Assembly (NCBI GenBank): GCA_005881355.1 | Contig: VBDM01000159.1 | Coordinates: 1,069 to 11,687, forward strand | Direction of reading: 5' to 3' | Source of the DNA: Betaproteobacteria bacterium | GTDB taxonomy: Bacteria; Pseudomonadota; Gammaproteobacteria; Burkholderiales; SG8-39 | DNA length: 10,619 nucleotides | Shown here: positions 1 to 7,913 of the stretch, one piece after another | Layout: the number at the start of each line of letters is the position of its first letter | Numbering within the stretch: position 1 is the first letter of the stretch | The notes under the pieces: generated by a model | Database searches by the model: none | The model's input: the letters and a program-made list of their open reading frames with translations, nothing else | Told to the model about the DNA's origin: nothing | Made by a program: the position numbers and the translations under genes

Positions 1-333
1 GTGAAAGAGATATGCCTTGATCAATTTGCTGAAGGCGAGGCCAAGCGCTGCGGCGGGGATAAAAGCAACCACCAGATTGAGAGCGAAACGTTGCGCGGCG
101 CGGTCGCGGGCGAGCCCCACCAGCGCACGCCCGAACCGTTCGCGATATTCCCAGACCACTGCGAGCATCGCGCCGGTTTGGATCACGATCTCGAAGACTT
201 TCGCTTTTTCGTCGTTGAACCCGAGCAGGTCGCCCGCGAGGATCAGGTGGCCGGTCGATGAAATCGGCAGAAATTCGGTAAGGCCCTCTACGACGCCTAG
301 GACAAGAGCCTTCAGCAGCACCACTAAGTCCAC
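1..333 (-). CDS. uppP: Undecaprenyl-diphosphatase UppP (BacA), N-terminal 111 residues, cut by window edge
   Basis: Inner-membrane phosphatase that converts undecaprenyl diphosphate to the monophosphate, recycling the lipid carrier used for peptidoglycan and O-antigen. The reverse strand reads an N-terminus with the family signature EGLTEFLPISSTGH at residues 16-29; E16, E20 and H29 correspond to conserved catalytic positions of the family. A hydrophobic stretch follows near residues 92-105. Only about 40% of the usual 270-280 residues is present and the second conserved motif (PGxSRS) lies outside the window. The start is GTG at 333-331, because the conserved N-terminus begins there and no ATG is nearby; GGGGA at 342-338 is a close-spaced ribosome binding site. 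It follows thiC on the same strand but is separated from it by a strong terminator, so it probably has its own promoter. Family assignment is very secure. Confidence 0.95.
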   Translation of the reverse strand, partial: MDLVVLLKALVLGVVEGLTEFLPISSTGHLILAGDLLGFNDEKAKVFEIVIQTGAMLAVVWEYRERFGRALVGLARDRAAQRFALNLVVAFIPAAALGLAFSKLIKAYLFH

Positions 334-342
334 GGTATCCCC

Positions 343-374
343 GAAAAATAAAAAGGCGGCAGAAACTGCCGCCT
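343..374 (-). terminator. Rho-independent terminator of thiC
   Basis: A perfect inverted repeat AGGCGGCAG / CTGCCGCCT (354-362 and 366-374) with a 3-nt loop is followed, read on the minus strand, by TTTTTATTTTT (353-343). This is a textbook intrinsic terminator, placed 45 nt after the thiC stop codon. The T-tract ends directly before the uppP ribosome binding site. Read on the plus strand there is no T-tract after the hairpin, so it acts in one direction. Confidence 0.93.
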
Positions 375-378
375 CGAA

Positions 379-384
379 ATTCTA
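379..384 (-). promoter_or_regulatory. Possible -10 element for uppP
   Basis: TAGAAT on the minus strand (384-379) matches the sigma70 -10 consensus at five of six positions. It lies between the thiC stop codon and the terminator hairpin. I see no convincing -35 hexamer at the usual distance. A start site about 7 nt downstream would fall inside the first hairpin arm, so the uppP transcript would lack an intact terminator. This is an inference from position only. Confidence 0.3.
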
Positions 385-418
385 ACCGAACGCGTCACAA
401 ATCGCGGCGTGGTCCGAC

Positions 419-2290
<1,872 letters not shown>

Positions 2291-2292
2291 GG

Positions 2293-2323
2293 CGCTCCTA
2301 TCACGTCTACACCGCGGGGAGCG
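2293..2323 (-). promoter_or_regulatory. Shine-Dalgarno-sequestering hairpin, expression platform of the thiC riboswitch
   Basis: In the thiC leader, CGCTCC (minus strand 2323-2318) is exactly complementary to GGAGCG (2298-2293), which contains most of the AGGAG ribosome binding site. The loop is 19 nt and the ATG follows 2 nt after the hairpin. No T-tract follows the aptamer, so control is probably at translation initiation, with TPP binding favouring the closed site. The pairing is seen in the sequence; the switching mechanism is inferred. Confidence 0.6.
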
Positions 2324-2338
2324 AACGGACCGGCTGGT

Positions 2339-2420
2339 CAACGCTTCCCTGCGGCGGCATTATCCGCATCAGGTTCCAAGGGTGTGCTCTCACCCGGCTT
2401 CGGCCAGGACCCCTACGTTG
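2339..2420 (-). ncRNA. TPP riboswitch (THI element) controlling thiC
   Basis: On the minus strand the leader contains the thi-box elements in order. The closing stem P1 is CAACGT (2420-2415) with GCGTTG (2344-2339). AGGGGT pairs with ACCCTT, and a small variable hairpin lies at about 2408-2393. The pyrimidine-binding TGAGA is at 2392-2388. The other arm has CCTTGGAACCTGAT, GGATAATGCC (2365-2356) and the terminal AGGGAA (2350-2345). These match the conserved TPP aptamer core almost base for base, except that the usual CTGAGA reads GTGAGA. Position directly upstream of thiC fits thiamin pyrophosphate feedback. Confidence 0.95.
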
Positions 2421-2428
2421 CTTGTCCG

Positions 2429-2457
2429 ACCTTACCCCAAGCGGGGAAGCTTGGCAA
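2429..2457 (-). promoter_or_regulatory. Sigma70-like promoter of thiC
   Basis: TTGCCA (minus 2457-2452) matches the -35 consensus at five of six positions. A 17-nt spacer separates it from TAAGGT (2434-2429), a weak -10 hexamer. Transcription would begin near 2422, just before the first base of aptamer stem P1, which is the expected place. The spacer holds a perfect inverted repeat (CCAAGC, 6-nt loop, GCTTGG, 2437-2454) that overlaps the -35 box. Confidence 0.55.
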
Positions 2458-2556
2458 GCCGATCGGGGTGTTCCTGCTCGTCGCGGTGCCCTCGCACCGG
2501 CACGCTACCGCGAGACGCTCGACCGAGCGCAGGTCGCCGGAACACGAGGTAAACAG

Positions 2557-2565
2557 TGCTAAAAT
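2557..2565 (+). promoter_or_regulatory. Extended -10 promoter element for the pcm-tolC unit
   Basis: TGCTAAAAT is an extended -10 (TG-n-TAAAAT, five of six in the hexamer). It would start transcription near 2572, about 25 nt before the methyltransferase ATG. No clear -35 hexamer is seen, which is tolerated in extended -10 promoters. It is divergent from the thiC promoter about 100 bp away. Confidence 0.5.
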
Positions 2566-2596
2566 CGCCGCCTTTCGCCCGATTTCCCACCTTGCC

Positions 2597-3262
2597 ATGA
2601 ACGTCGAGCAAGCCCGCTTCAACATGGTGGAGCAGCAGATCCGTCCCTGGGAGGTGCTCGACCAGGACGTGCTCGATCTTCTGTACGTGGTGCGCCGCGA
2701 GGATTTCGTCCCCGAAGCGTACCGGGCGTTCGCCTTTTCGGACCTGGAGATTCCCCTCTACGAAAACGCGGGCGAGGGCGAACGCATGATGCAGCCCAAG
2801 GTCGAGGCGCGCATCCTGCAGGAGCTGGCCGCGAAGAAGACCGAGCGGGTGCTCGAGGTCGGCACCGGCAGCGGCTATCTCACTGCGCTCCTTGCCGCCC
2901 GGGCGCATCACGTCTATTCCGTGGAGATCAATCCGAAGCTGAAGGCGTTCGGCGGGGACAACCTGCGGCGCGCCGGCGTGGAGAACGTCACGGCGGAGCT
3001 CGGTGACGCGGCGCAAGGATGGCAGAAACACGCGCCTTACGACATCATCGTCCTGACCGGCTCGACGCCGCTGACGCCGCAGGCTCTGCTTTCGCAGCTC
3101 AGGGCTGGGGCGCGACTATTTGCGGTCGTCGGCGATCCACCCGTGATGGAAGCGCGGCTGATCACCTGCACCGGCGAAGGCTCATACCACACGACCGATC
3201 TGTTCGAGACCTATCTCGCCCCGCTCAAGAACGCGCTGCAGCCTGCGCGCTTCGAATTCTAG
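2597..3262 (+). CDS. Protein-L-isoaspartate O-methyltransferase family protein (divergent)
   Basis: SAM-dependent methyltransferase of the Pcm family, 221 residues, close to family length, predicted cytosolic. Motif I, VLEVGTGSGY, lies at residues 85-94 and the post-I acidic strand VYSVE at 106-110. True Pcm enzymes repair L-isoaspartyl residues, but the region that usually holds the substrate-site serine (S-x-P-x-hydrophobic before motif I) here reads GERMMQPKVEARIL, with no serine, and the TAAA-like motif after the D-hydrophobic strand reads VLTGSTP. The substrate is therefore uncertain, although automatic annotation normally uses the Pcm name. ATG 2597 is chosen because MNVEQARFNMVEQQIRPW is the conserved start of this subfamily; an upstream ATG at 2384 would run across the riboswitch region. 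No good Shine-Dalgarno is visible. tolC follows after 28 nt, so the two are probably co-transcribed. Confidence 0.85.
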   Translation: MNVEQARFNMVEQQIRPWEVLDQDVLDLLYVVRREDFVPEAYRAFAFSDLEIPLYENAGEGERMMQPKVEARILQELAAKKTERVLEVGTGSGYLTALLAARAHHVYSVEINPKLKAFGGDNLRRAGVENVTAELGDAAQGWQKHAPYDIIVLTGSTPLTPQALLSQLRAGARLFAVVGDPPVMEARLITCTGEGSYHTTDLFETYLAPLKNALQPARFEF

Positions 3263-3290
3263 CGGTAACTCAGTCCAGGCCGCAGCGGCT

Positions 3291-4598
3291 ATGCAACAGC
3301 TTCGTTTCGCGCTTCCGCTGATCGTCGCGCTATCCGCCGCACCCGTGCGCGCTGCCGACCTTTTGCAGATTTATCGCGACGCGCTCGCGAACGACTCTGC
3401 CTATGCTTCGGCACGCGCGACGCGCGACGCCGGCCTGGAAAGCCTCCCGCAGGGGCTGGCGCAGATCCTGCCCACCGTCAACGCCACCGCGTTCACCCAG
3501 TACAACAATATCGACATTTCGTTCCGCGGCGCAGCGCCGGATTCCCAGCGACAGGGCAACTCCAACGGTTTCGCGGTGACGCTCACCCAGCCCCTGTTCA
3601 ATTGGCAAAACATCCAGGTCTACAGGGAAGCCGGATTCAGAGCGGCGCAGGCCGAAGCCGTTTTCGGCCAGGCGACCCAGGACCTCATCGTGCGCGTTGC
3701 GCAGGCCTATTTCGACGTGCTCGCCTCGCAGGACAGCCTGGCATTCATCCAGGGGCAGAAGGTGGCGATCTCCGAGCAGCTCGCCCAGGCGAAGCGCAAT
3801 TTCGAGGTCGGCACTGCGACCATCACCGACACTCACGAGGCCCAGGCGCGTTTCGACCTCGCGACCTCCCAGGAAATCGCGGCTCAAAGCGATCTTGAAT
3901 TCAAGAAGCGCGCCTTGCAGCAGATCGTCGGCAAGTTCCCCGAGGGGCTCGAGCCGCTGAAATCCAGCATCGAGCTCAACCCTCCCAAGCCGACTTCGAT
4001 GGAGGACTGGGCCACCGCTGCAGCGAACCAGGGCTACCCGGTGCGCGCGCAGGAAGCTGCTCTCGAGATCGCCGTGCGCGAGATCGAGCGCGCTCGCGCC
4101 GGGCACTTGCCCACCTTGAACATCGTCGGCAGCGCGGGTGCGAACTCTTCGAGCATCAGCGCCACCGCGGTCAACAACACCCCCTCCGACGCGACCAGCC
4201 GCACGATCGGGCTGCAGCTTGCCATCCCTCTCTATGCGGGAGGCAACGTCAGCTCGCTGGTGCGGCAAGCGGTCGCCAATCGCGAGAAAGCCCAGCAGGA
4301 CCTGGAAAGCACGCGGCGGACTGCCGCGTTGTCCGCACGACAATCCTATCTTGGCGTGACCAACGGCATGGCGCAGGTACGAGCTCTGGAGGCGGCGCTC
4401 GTTTCCAGCCGGAGCGCGGTCGGCGTGCGCATCAATATCGACGTCCTGAACGCCCAGCAGCAGGTCTACAGCACCATGCGCGATCTCTCCCGGGCACGCT
4501 ATGACACGATCCTCAACGGCCTGAGGCTCAAGGCCGCCGCGGGAACTCTCGGCGAGGCCGACGTCGAGGAAGTGAACCGTCTGCTTGGGACGAACTGA
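3291..4598 (+). CDS. tolC: TolC family outer membrane channel protein, with a 9-residue gap
   Basis: Outer-membrane exit duct for multidrug efflux and type I secretion, working as a trimer with inner-membrane transporters and periplasmic adaptors. The 435-residue product begins with a signal peptide (basic residue, hydrophobic core LPLIVALSAAP, cleavage after VRA near residue 22). It then has the two outer-membrane-efflux repeats: ADLLQIYRDAL to about residue 210, and a second repeat with LAIPLYAGG and VGVRINIDVLNAQQQVY. In the second repeat the helix before VGVR is shortened. After SSRSA (A376) the usual segment of the type LEATQLGFE is missing, although the equivalent part of the first repeat (QAKRNFEVGTATITD) is present. 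The frame is kept. This may be a natural deletion or an assembly artefact, and its effect on channel folding is unknown. The ribosome binding site is weak; coupling to the methyltransferase gene 28 nt upstream is plausible. Confidence 0.93.
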   Translation: MQQLRFALPLIVALSAAPVRAADLLQIYRDALANDSAYASARATRDAGLESLPQGLAQILPTVNATAFTQYNNIDISFRGAAPDSQRQGNSNGFAVTLTQPLFNWQNIQVYREAGFRAAQAEAVFGQATQDLIVRVAQAYFDVLASQDSLAFIQGQKVAISEQLAQAKRNFEVGTATITDTHEAQARFDLATSQEIAAQSDLEFKKRALQQIVGKFPEGLEPLKSSIELNPPKPTSMEDWATAAANQGYPVRAQEAALEIAVREIERARAGHLPTLNIVGSAGANSSSISATAVNNTPSDATSRTIGLQLAIPLYAGGNVSSLVRQAVANREKAQQDLESTRRTAALSARQSYLGVTNGMAQVRALEAALVSSRSAVGVRINIDVLNAQQQVYSTMRDLSRARYDTILNGLRLKAAAGTLGEADVEEVNRLLGTN

Positions 4599-4621
4599 CT
4601 TCCGGGCGGGGAAGCGTTTTT
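4599..4621 (+). terminator. Probable intrinsic terminator of tolC
   Basis: Directly after the tolC stop codon, CTTCC (4599-4603) and GGAAG (4610-4614) form a 5-bp stem with a GGGCGG loop, followed by CG and five T residues (4617-4621). The stem is short, but placement and T-tract fit a weak rho-independent terminator. waaA converges from the other side. Confidence 0.55.
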
Positions 4622-4652
4622 CTGCAATCTCAAATTTCGAGGAATGTAGACG

Positions 4653-4679
4653 GCGGGTTCCCCTTTTTCAATAACCCGC
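4653..4679. repeat. Inverted repeat between convergent tolC and waaA
   Basis: GCGGGTT (4653-4659) and AACCCGC (4673-4679) are perfect 7-bp arms around a 13-nt loop containing a T5 run. The right arm touches the waaA stop codon. No T-tract follows on either strand, so it is not a standard terminator; it may still cap the 3' end of the waaA transcript. Confidence 0.4.
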
Positions 4680-5941
4680 TAGCGGGCGGATCGCGCAATC
4701 AACCGCTCGCAGATCGCGAGCGTCCGCTCGGCAGCGCCTCGATGGCCCGTGCAGAAAGCGATTCCGGCCCTTCCCATGCGCTCGCGCAATCCCCGGTCCT
4801 GCAGGATCGAGCGCGCAAGCCGTATCGCCTGCCCGGCGTCGTTGACCCGGGCGGCCGCGCCGGCGGCGATTGCGCTTTCGGCGGCCTGCGCAAAATTGTA
4901 GGTGTAGGGTCCGACCAGCACCGGCACGCCCGCCGCGCAAGCCTCGATCAGGTTCTGCCCCCCGTAGGCAAGCAGGCTTCCGCCGACGAAAGCCGCGTCG
5001 CAGGCCCGATAATATGCGTCCATCTCGCCCATGCTGTCGCCGAGCATGATGTCGCAGCCTGGATCGAGCGGCGCATTGGCGCTGCGCCGCGTGAACTTCA
5101 GCCCCCGGGCGGCGAGGAGTTGCGCCACGGAGTCGAAGCGTTGCGGGTGGCGCGGCACGATCACCACGATCGCGCCGCTCAGGGAGTTTTTTTCCAGTTC
5201 GTCGAGGAGCAGCTCTTCCTCGCCCTCACGCGTGCTCGCGGCAAGCAGCACCGCGCGATCGCCGAACCAGCGCCTGAACTCGGCCGCAAGCGATTCGCTT
5301 CCGGCGGCCGGTTCGGCATCGAACTTGAGGTTCCCGGTGACTTCCACCGCGCGAGCGCCTAGGGATCGAAGCCGCTCCGCGTCCTCGGCGGTCTGCGCTG
5401 CGACGGCGCTCAGGCGCCCGAGCGCCGCCCGCACGAGCGGCCCGACCACGGCGTAGCCGCGCGCCGATCTGGCCGACATTCGGGCGTTGGCGAGCATAAG
5501 CGGAACGCCCGAGCGTTCACACCCGTGCACAAGGTTGAACCAGATCTCGGTTTCCATCAGGATCCCGAGACGCGGCCGAAAATGGCGCAGGAAACGCCTT
5601 ACCGCCGACGGATAGTCATAAGCGAGCCACGCGATGCGGACGGCGCCGCCAAGCAAATGCTGCGCCGCCTCCCGGCCGGTCGCGGTCATTTGGGTAACGA
5701 GGAGCTCGCAATCAGGATGCCGGGATTGCAGCGCGCGCAGGAGCGGCTCCGCGGCGCGGGTCTCACCCACCGATACCGCATGCAGCCAGATGACCGGCTT
5801 CGCAGGCGGCTCGCCGTAGAAGCCGAATCGCTCGTCGATGCCCCGCCTGTATGCGGGCTCCGCGCGCCCCCGCCACCACAACCGCGCAAGCACCCAGGGA
5901 AACGCGAGCCAAAGGAGCAAGCGGTAGCCGGTGCTCCACAT
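4679..5941 (-). CDS. waaA: 3-deoxy-D-manno-octulosonic acid (Kdo) transferase WaaA
   Basis: Transfers Kdo from CMP-Kdo to the lipid IVA precursor at the cytoplasmic face of the inner membrane, the first step of LPS inner-core assembly. The 420 residues match family length. The N-terminal hydrophobic anchor (about residues 5-24) is followed by HAVSVGE at 54-60, with E60 at the position of the family's catalytic glutamate, then METEIWFN and ANARMSARSARGY. The C-terminal GT-B domain has PRHPQRF, GDSMGEMDAYY and a GGSLLAYGGQNLIEACAAGVPVLVGPYTYNF-type donor-site region. The start ATG 5941-5939 overlaps the stop of a 19-codon ORF (TGATG), which implies translational coupling. Only a weak GGGG precedes it. 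The gene is complete, converges with tolC, and points away from the O-antigen operon. Confidence 0.97.
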   Translation of the reverse strand: MWSTGYRLLLWLAFPWVLARLWWRGRAEPAYRRGIDERFGFYGEPPAKPVIWLHAVSVGETRAAEPLLRALQSRHPDCELLVTQMTATGREAAQHLLGGAVRIAWLAYDYPSAVRRFLRHFRPRLGILMETEIWFNLVHGCERSGVPLMLANARMSARSARGYAVVGPLVRAALGRLSAVAAQTAEDAERLRSLGARAVEVTGNLKFDAEPAAGSESLAAEFRRWFGDRAVLLAASTREGEEELLLDELEKNSLSGAIVVIVPRHPQRFDSVAQLLAARGLKFTRRSANAPLDPGCDIMLGDSMGEMDAYYRACDAAFVGGSLLAYGGQNLIEACAAGVPVLVGPYTYNFAQAAESAIAAGAAARVNDAGQAIRLARSILQDRGLRERMGRAGIAFCTGHRGAAERTLAICERLIARSAR

Positions 5942-6000
5942 CAGAACGCCCCGAGCGCTTCGCCAAGCGAGGAAGTCTTGACGATCGGGATTCTTTTCAT
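5941..6000 (-). pseudogene. 19-codon remnant of heptosyltransferase I (waaC), coupled to waaA
   Basis: A 19-residue ORF, MKRIPIVKTSSLGEALGAF, is read from ATG 6000-5998 to TGA 5943-5941, which shares a base with the waaA start. Its first 14 residues closely resemble the start of ADP-heptose:LPS heptosyltransferase I (a type such as MKxILIVKTSSLGDVIH). WaaC is normally about 320-350 residues and is often encoded next to waaA. I infer an internal deletion that kept the waaC start and perhaps its last codons. It could instead now serve as a leader peptide driving waaA translation. The resemblance is seen in the sequence; the deletion history is inferred. Confidence 0.55.
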
Positions 6001-6042
6001 GGACGCCCGAGGCTGTCCGGCCGCAAGGGCGCGGAAAGCGGG

Positions 6043-6048
6043 TAGAAT
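6043..6048 (+). promoter_or_regulatory. Possible -10 element of the waaE-like/rfb operon
   Basis: TAGAAT on the plus strand matches the -10 consensus at five of six positions and would give a leader of about 45 nt before the glycosyltransferase ATG at 6100. I see no convincing -35 hexamer. It is the best candidate in the 99-bp divergent gap. Confidence 0.35.
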
Positions 6049-6066
6049 ACCGCGCATAAGCCGCTG

Positions 6067-6072
6067 ATTATA
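6067..6072 (-). promoter_or_regulatory. Possible -10 element for the waaC-stub/waaA transcript
   Basis: TATAAT, an exact -10 consensus, reads on the minus strand at 6072-6067, about 67 nt before the stub ATG. The expected -35 region (6095-6090, CGAAGG) is poor. It lies downstream of the plus-strand candidate, so the two promoters would face each other. Confidence 0.35.
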
Positions 6073-6099
6073 CGGGTTTGCCGGCTCTTCCTTCGCGCC

Positions 6100-6846
6100 A
6101 TGCCCTTGTCCGTCACTATCATCACCCTCAACGCCGCGGCGCAACTCGAGCGCTGCCTGGAAAGTATCGCCTTCGCCGAGGAGGTCATCGTTGTGGACTC
6201 GGGCTCCACCGACGGCACGCGCGAGCTCGCCGCCCGCCGCGGCGCGCGCGTGATCCGAAAGGAATGGCTTGGGTTCGGCGCGCAGAAGCAATTCGCCGTC
6301 GAGGCCGCAGGCCATGATTGGGTATTGTGCGTGGACGCGGACGAGTGCGTGAGCCAGGAGCTTCGCGAGGGAATCACCGAGGAGCTCAAGGCGCCGCGCG
6401 GTTTTGTCTACGCCATGCCACGCCGCAACCGTTTTCTGGGACGCTGGCTCAAACACGGGGAAGGCTATCCCGACTGGAGCGTGCGCCTGTTTCACCGCGC
6501 GCATGCATGCTGGGGCAGCGAGCCGGTGCACGAGAAGGTCATGACCCGATCGCCGGTGCTCAAGCTCTCAGGCGATCTCCTGCACGATTCCGCGGAAACG
6601 CTGGAAAAATACCTCGACAAGCAGAACCGCTACACGAGCCTGCAGGCGGAGTCGATGCACGCCGCCGGCCGCCGCGCGAACGCGGTGCACCTCGTGCTCT
6701 CGCCCCTGCTGCGGTTCATCAAGTTCTACCTGCTTCGGCTGGGCTTCCTGGACGGCGTACCGGGCCTGGTGCACATCGCGATCGGCTGCATGAACAGCTT
6801 CAACAAGTACGCGAAATTGAAAGCGCTGGAGCGCGCCGCGAAATGA
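6100..6846 (+). CDS. WaaE/KdtX-like family 2 glycosyltransferase, probable LPS core glycosyltransferase
   Basis: GT-A fold glycosyltransferase of 248 residues, about the family length. The N-terminal nucleotide-binding strand SVTIITLN is followed by VVDSGSTDGT at residues 31-40 and the metal-binding DxD motif (D79-A-D81) within CVDADE. The middle part (RFLGRWLKHGEGYPDWSVRLF, VHEKV, LLHDSAETLEKYL) is typical of WaaE-type enzymes, which add a beta-linked hexose to the heptose region of the LPS core. The C-terminus is amphipathic to hydrophobic (SPLLRFIKFYLLRLGFLDG), suggesting peripheral membrane attachment. ATG 6100 starts exactly at the family N-terminus. It is the first gene of the operon, and its TGA overlaps the rfbB ATG by 4 nt. 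The exact sugar and acceptor cannot be read from sequence. If waaC is truly lost, the usual heptose acceptor would be in doubt unless a second copy exists. Confidence 0.88.
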   Translation: MPLSVTIITLNAAAQLERCLESIAFAEEVIVVDSGSTDGTRELAARRGARVIRKEWLGFGAQKQFAVEAAGHDWVLCVDADECVSQELREGITEELKAPRGFVYAMPRRNRFLGRWLKHGEGYPDWSVRLFHRAHACWGSEPVHEKVMTRSPVLKLSGDLLHDSAETLEKYLDKQNRYTSLQAESMHAAGRRANAVHLVLSPLLRFIKFYLLRLGFLDGVPGLVHIAIGCMNSFNKYAKLKALERAAK

Positions 6847-7913
6847 CAGTTCTCGTCACAGGTGGCGCCGGGTTCATAGGCTCGAATTTTGTTCTGGACT
6901 GGTTCGCGCGAGGCGGAGGGCCCGTGGTGAACCTGGACAAGCTCACCTATGCAGGCAATCCTGCAAACCTCGAGGGCCTCACGGGTAATGCGGCGCACGT
7001 GTTCGTCCACGGGGATATCTGCGACCGCGATCTGGTGCGCCGGCTCCTCGAGCAGCACGCCCCGCGCGCGATCGTGCACTTCGCCGCCGAAAGCCACGTC
7101 GATCGTTCCATCCTCGGACCTTCCGAGTTTGTTCAGACCAACGTCGTCGGGACTTTCGGATTGCTCGAGGAAACCCGCACCTGGTGGGAAAAGCGCGCGC
7201 CCTCGGAACGCGCGGATTTCCGGTTCCTGCACGTCTCGACCGACGAGGTATTCGGCTCGCTCGGACCCCACGATCCGCCGTTCAGCGAATCGACCCCGGT
7301 CGCACCCAACAGCCCCTACGCCGCTTCGAAAGCGGCCGCCGACCACCTGGTCCGAGCGTACCATCACACCTATGGGCTTCCGACGCTTACCGTCAATTGC
7401 TCGAACAACTACGGCCCCTACCAGTTTCCCGAAAAGCTGATCCCCCTCATGATTCTGAACGGCCTCACCCGCAAGCCGCTGCCCGTGTACGGCGATGGGG
7501 GCAATGTCCGCGACTGGCTCTACGTGCAGGATCATTGCGCCGCGATCCGGCAGGTCCTGGCGCGCGGCCGCGTCGGCGAGAGCTACAACGTCGGCGGCAA
7601 TAACCAGAAAACCAACCTCGAGGTGGTGAACGCCATCTGCGCGCTGCTCGACGAAGCCAGGCCCAACCGCAAGAGCCCGCATTCCACGTTGATTTCCTTC
7701 GTCAAGGACCGCCCGGGCCACGATCATCGTTACGCGATGGACTCAACCAAGATCTCCAGTCAAATCGGCTGGAAGTCCGCCGAGAGCTTCGACTCCGGGC
7801 TGCGCAAGACGGTCGCCTGGTACTTGGACAATCCGGATTGGGTCGCCCATGTAACGAGCGGGGCCTACCGCCACTGGATCGAGAAGAACTACGCCATGCG
7901 AGGCGAGGCTTGA
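6843..7913 (+). CDS. rfbB: dTDP-glucose 4,6-dehydratase RfbB (RmlB)
   Basis: Second step of dTDP-L-rhamnose synthesis: NAD-dependent oxidation, dehydration and reduction of dTDP-glucose to dTDP-4-keto-6-deoxyglucose in the cytoplasm. The 356 residues form an extended short-chain dehydrogenase fold: NAD-binding GGAGFIGS (residues 7-14), DKLTYAGN, AAESHVDRSI, the catalytic T133-D134-E135 within HVSTDEVFGS, and the YxxxK pair Y159/K163 in YAASK. NNYGPYQFPEKLIPLMI and GDGGNVRDWLYVQDHC are also diagnostic. It is complete. The ATG overlaps the preceding TGA (ATGA, 6843-6846), and its own stop overlaps the rfbA TTG start. The long open frame upstream in this frame (from 6318) is a shadow of the glycosyltransferase gene. 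Confidence 0.98.
   Translation: MTVLVTGGAGFIGSNFVLDWFARGGGPVVNLDKLTYAGNPANLEGLTGNAAHVFVHGDICDRDLVRRLLEQHAPRAIVHFAAESHVDRSILGPSEFVQTNVVGTFGLLEETRTWWEKRAPSERADFRFLHVSTDEVFGSLGPHDPPFSESTPVAPNSPYAASKAAADHLVRAYHHTYGLPTLTVNCSNNYGPYQFPEKLIPLMILNGLTRKPLPVYGDGGNVRDWLYVQDHCAAIRQVLARGRVGESYNVGGNNQKTNLEVVNAICALLDEARPNRKSPHSTLISFVKDRPGHDHRYAMDSTKISSQIGWKSAESFDSGLRKTVAWYLDNPDWVAHVTSGAYRHWIEKNYAMRGEA

Noticed and set aside
1..385. Overlapping plus-strand frames at the left edge
   Set aside because: They are antisense to uppP, whose reverse-strand reading gives a clear family signature.
2291..2341. Longer thiC start at 2341
   Set aside because: The added 17 residues are encoded by the riboswitch 3' end and expression platform; ATG 2290 has the proper ribosome binding site and family N-terminus.
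2384..2596. Upstream start of the methyltransferase frame at 2384
   Set aside because: This would translate the antisense of the TPP riboswitch and thiC promoter; conserved sequence begins at 2597 and the probable promoter lies at 2557-2565.
3330..4343. Open frame of 337 codons on the minus strand opposite tolC
   Set aside because: Shadow of tolC codon usage; the protein shows no domain I recognise.
6318..6842. Upstream extension of the rfbB frame
   Set aside because: It overlaps the WaaE-like gene in another frame, and the RfbB N-terminal NAD-binding motif begins right after ATG 6843.
6726..7727. Open frame of 333 codons on the minus strand opposite rfbB
   Set aside because: It is the complement of a complete rfbB with intact catalytic motifs; no family resemblance and no ribosome binding site.
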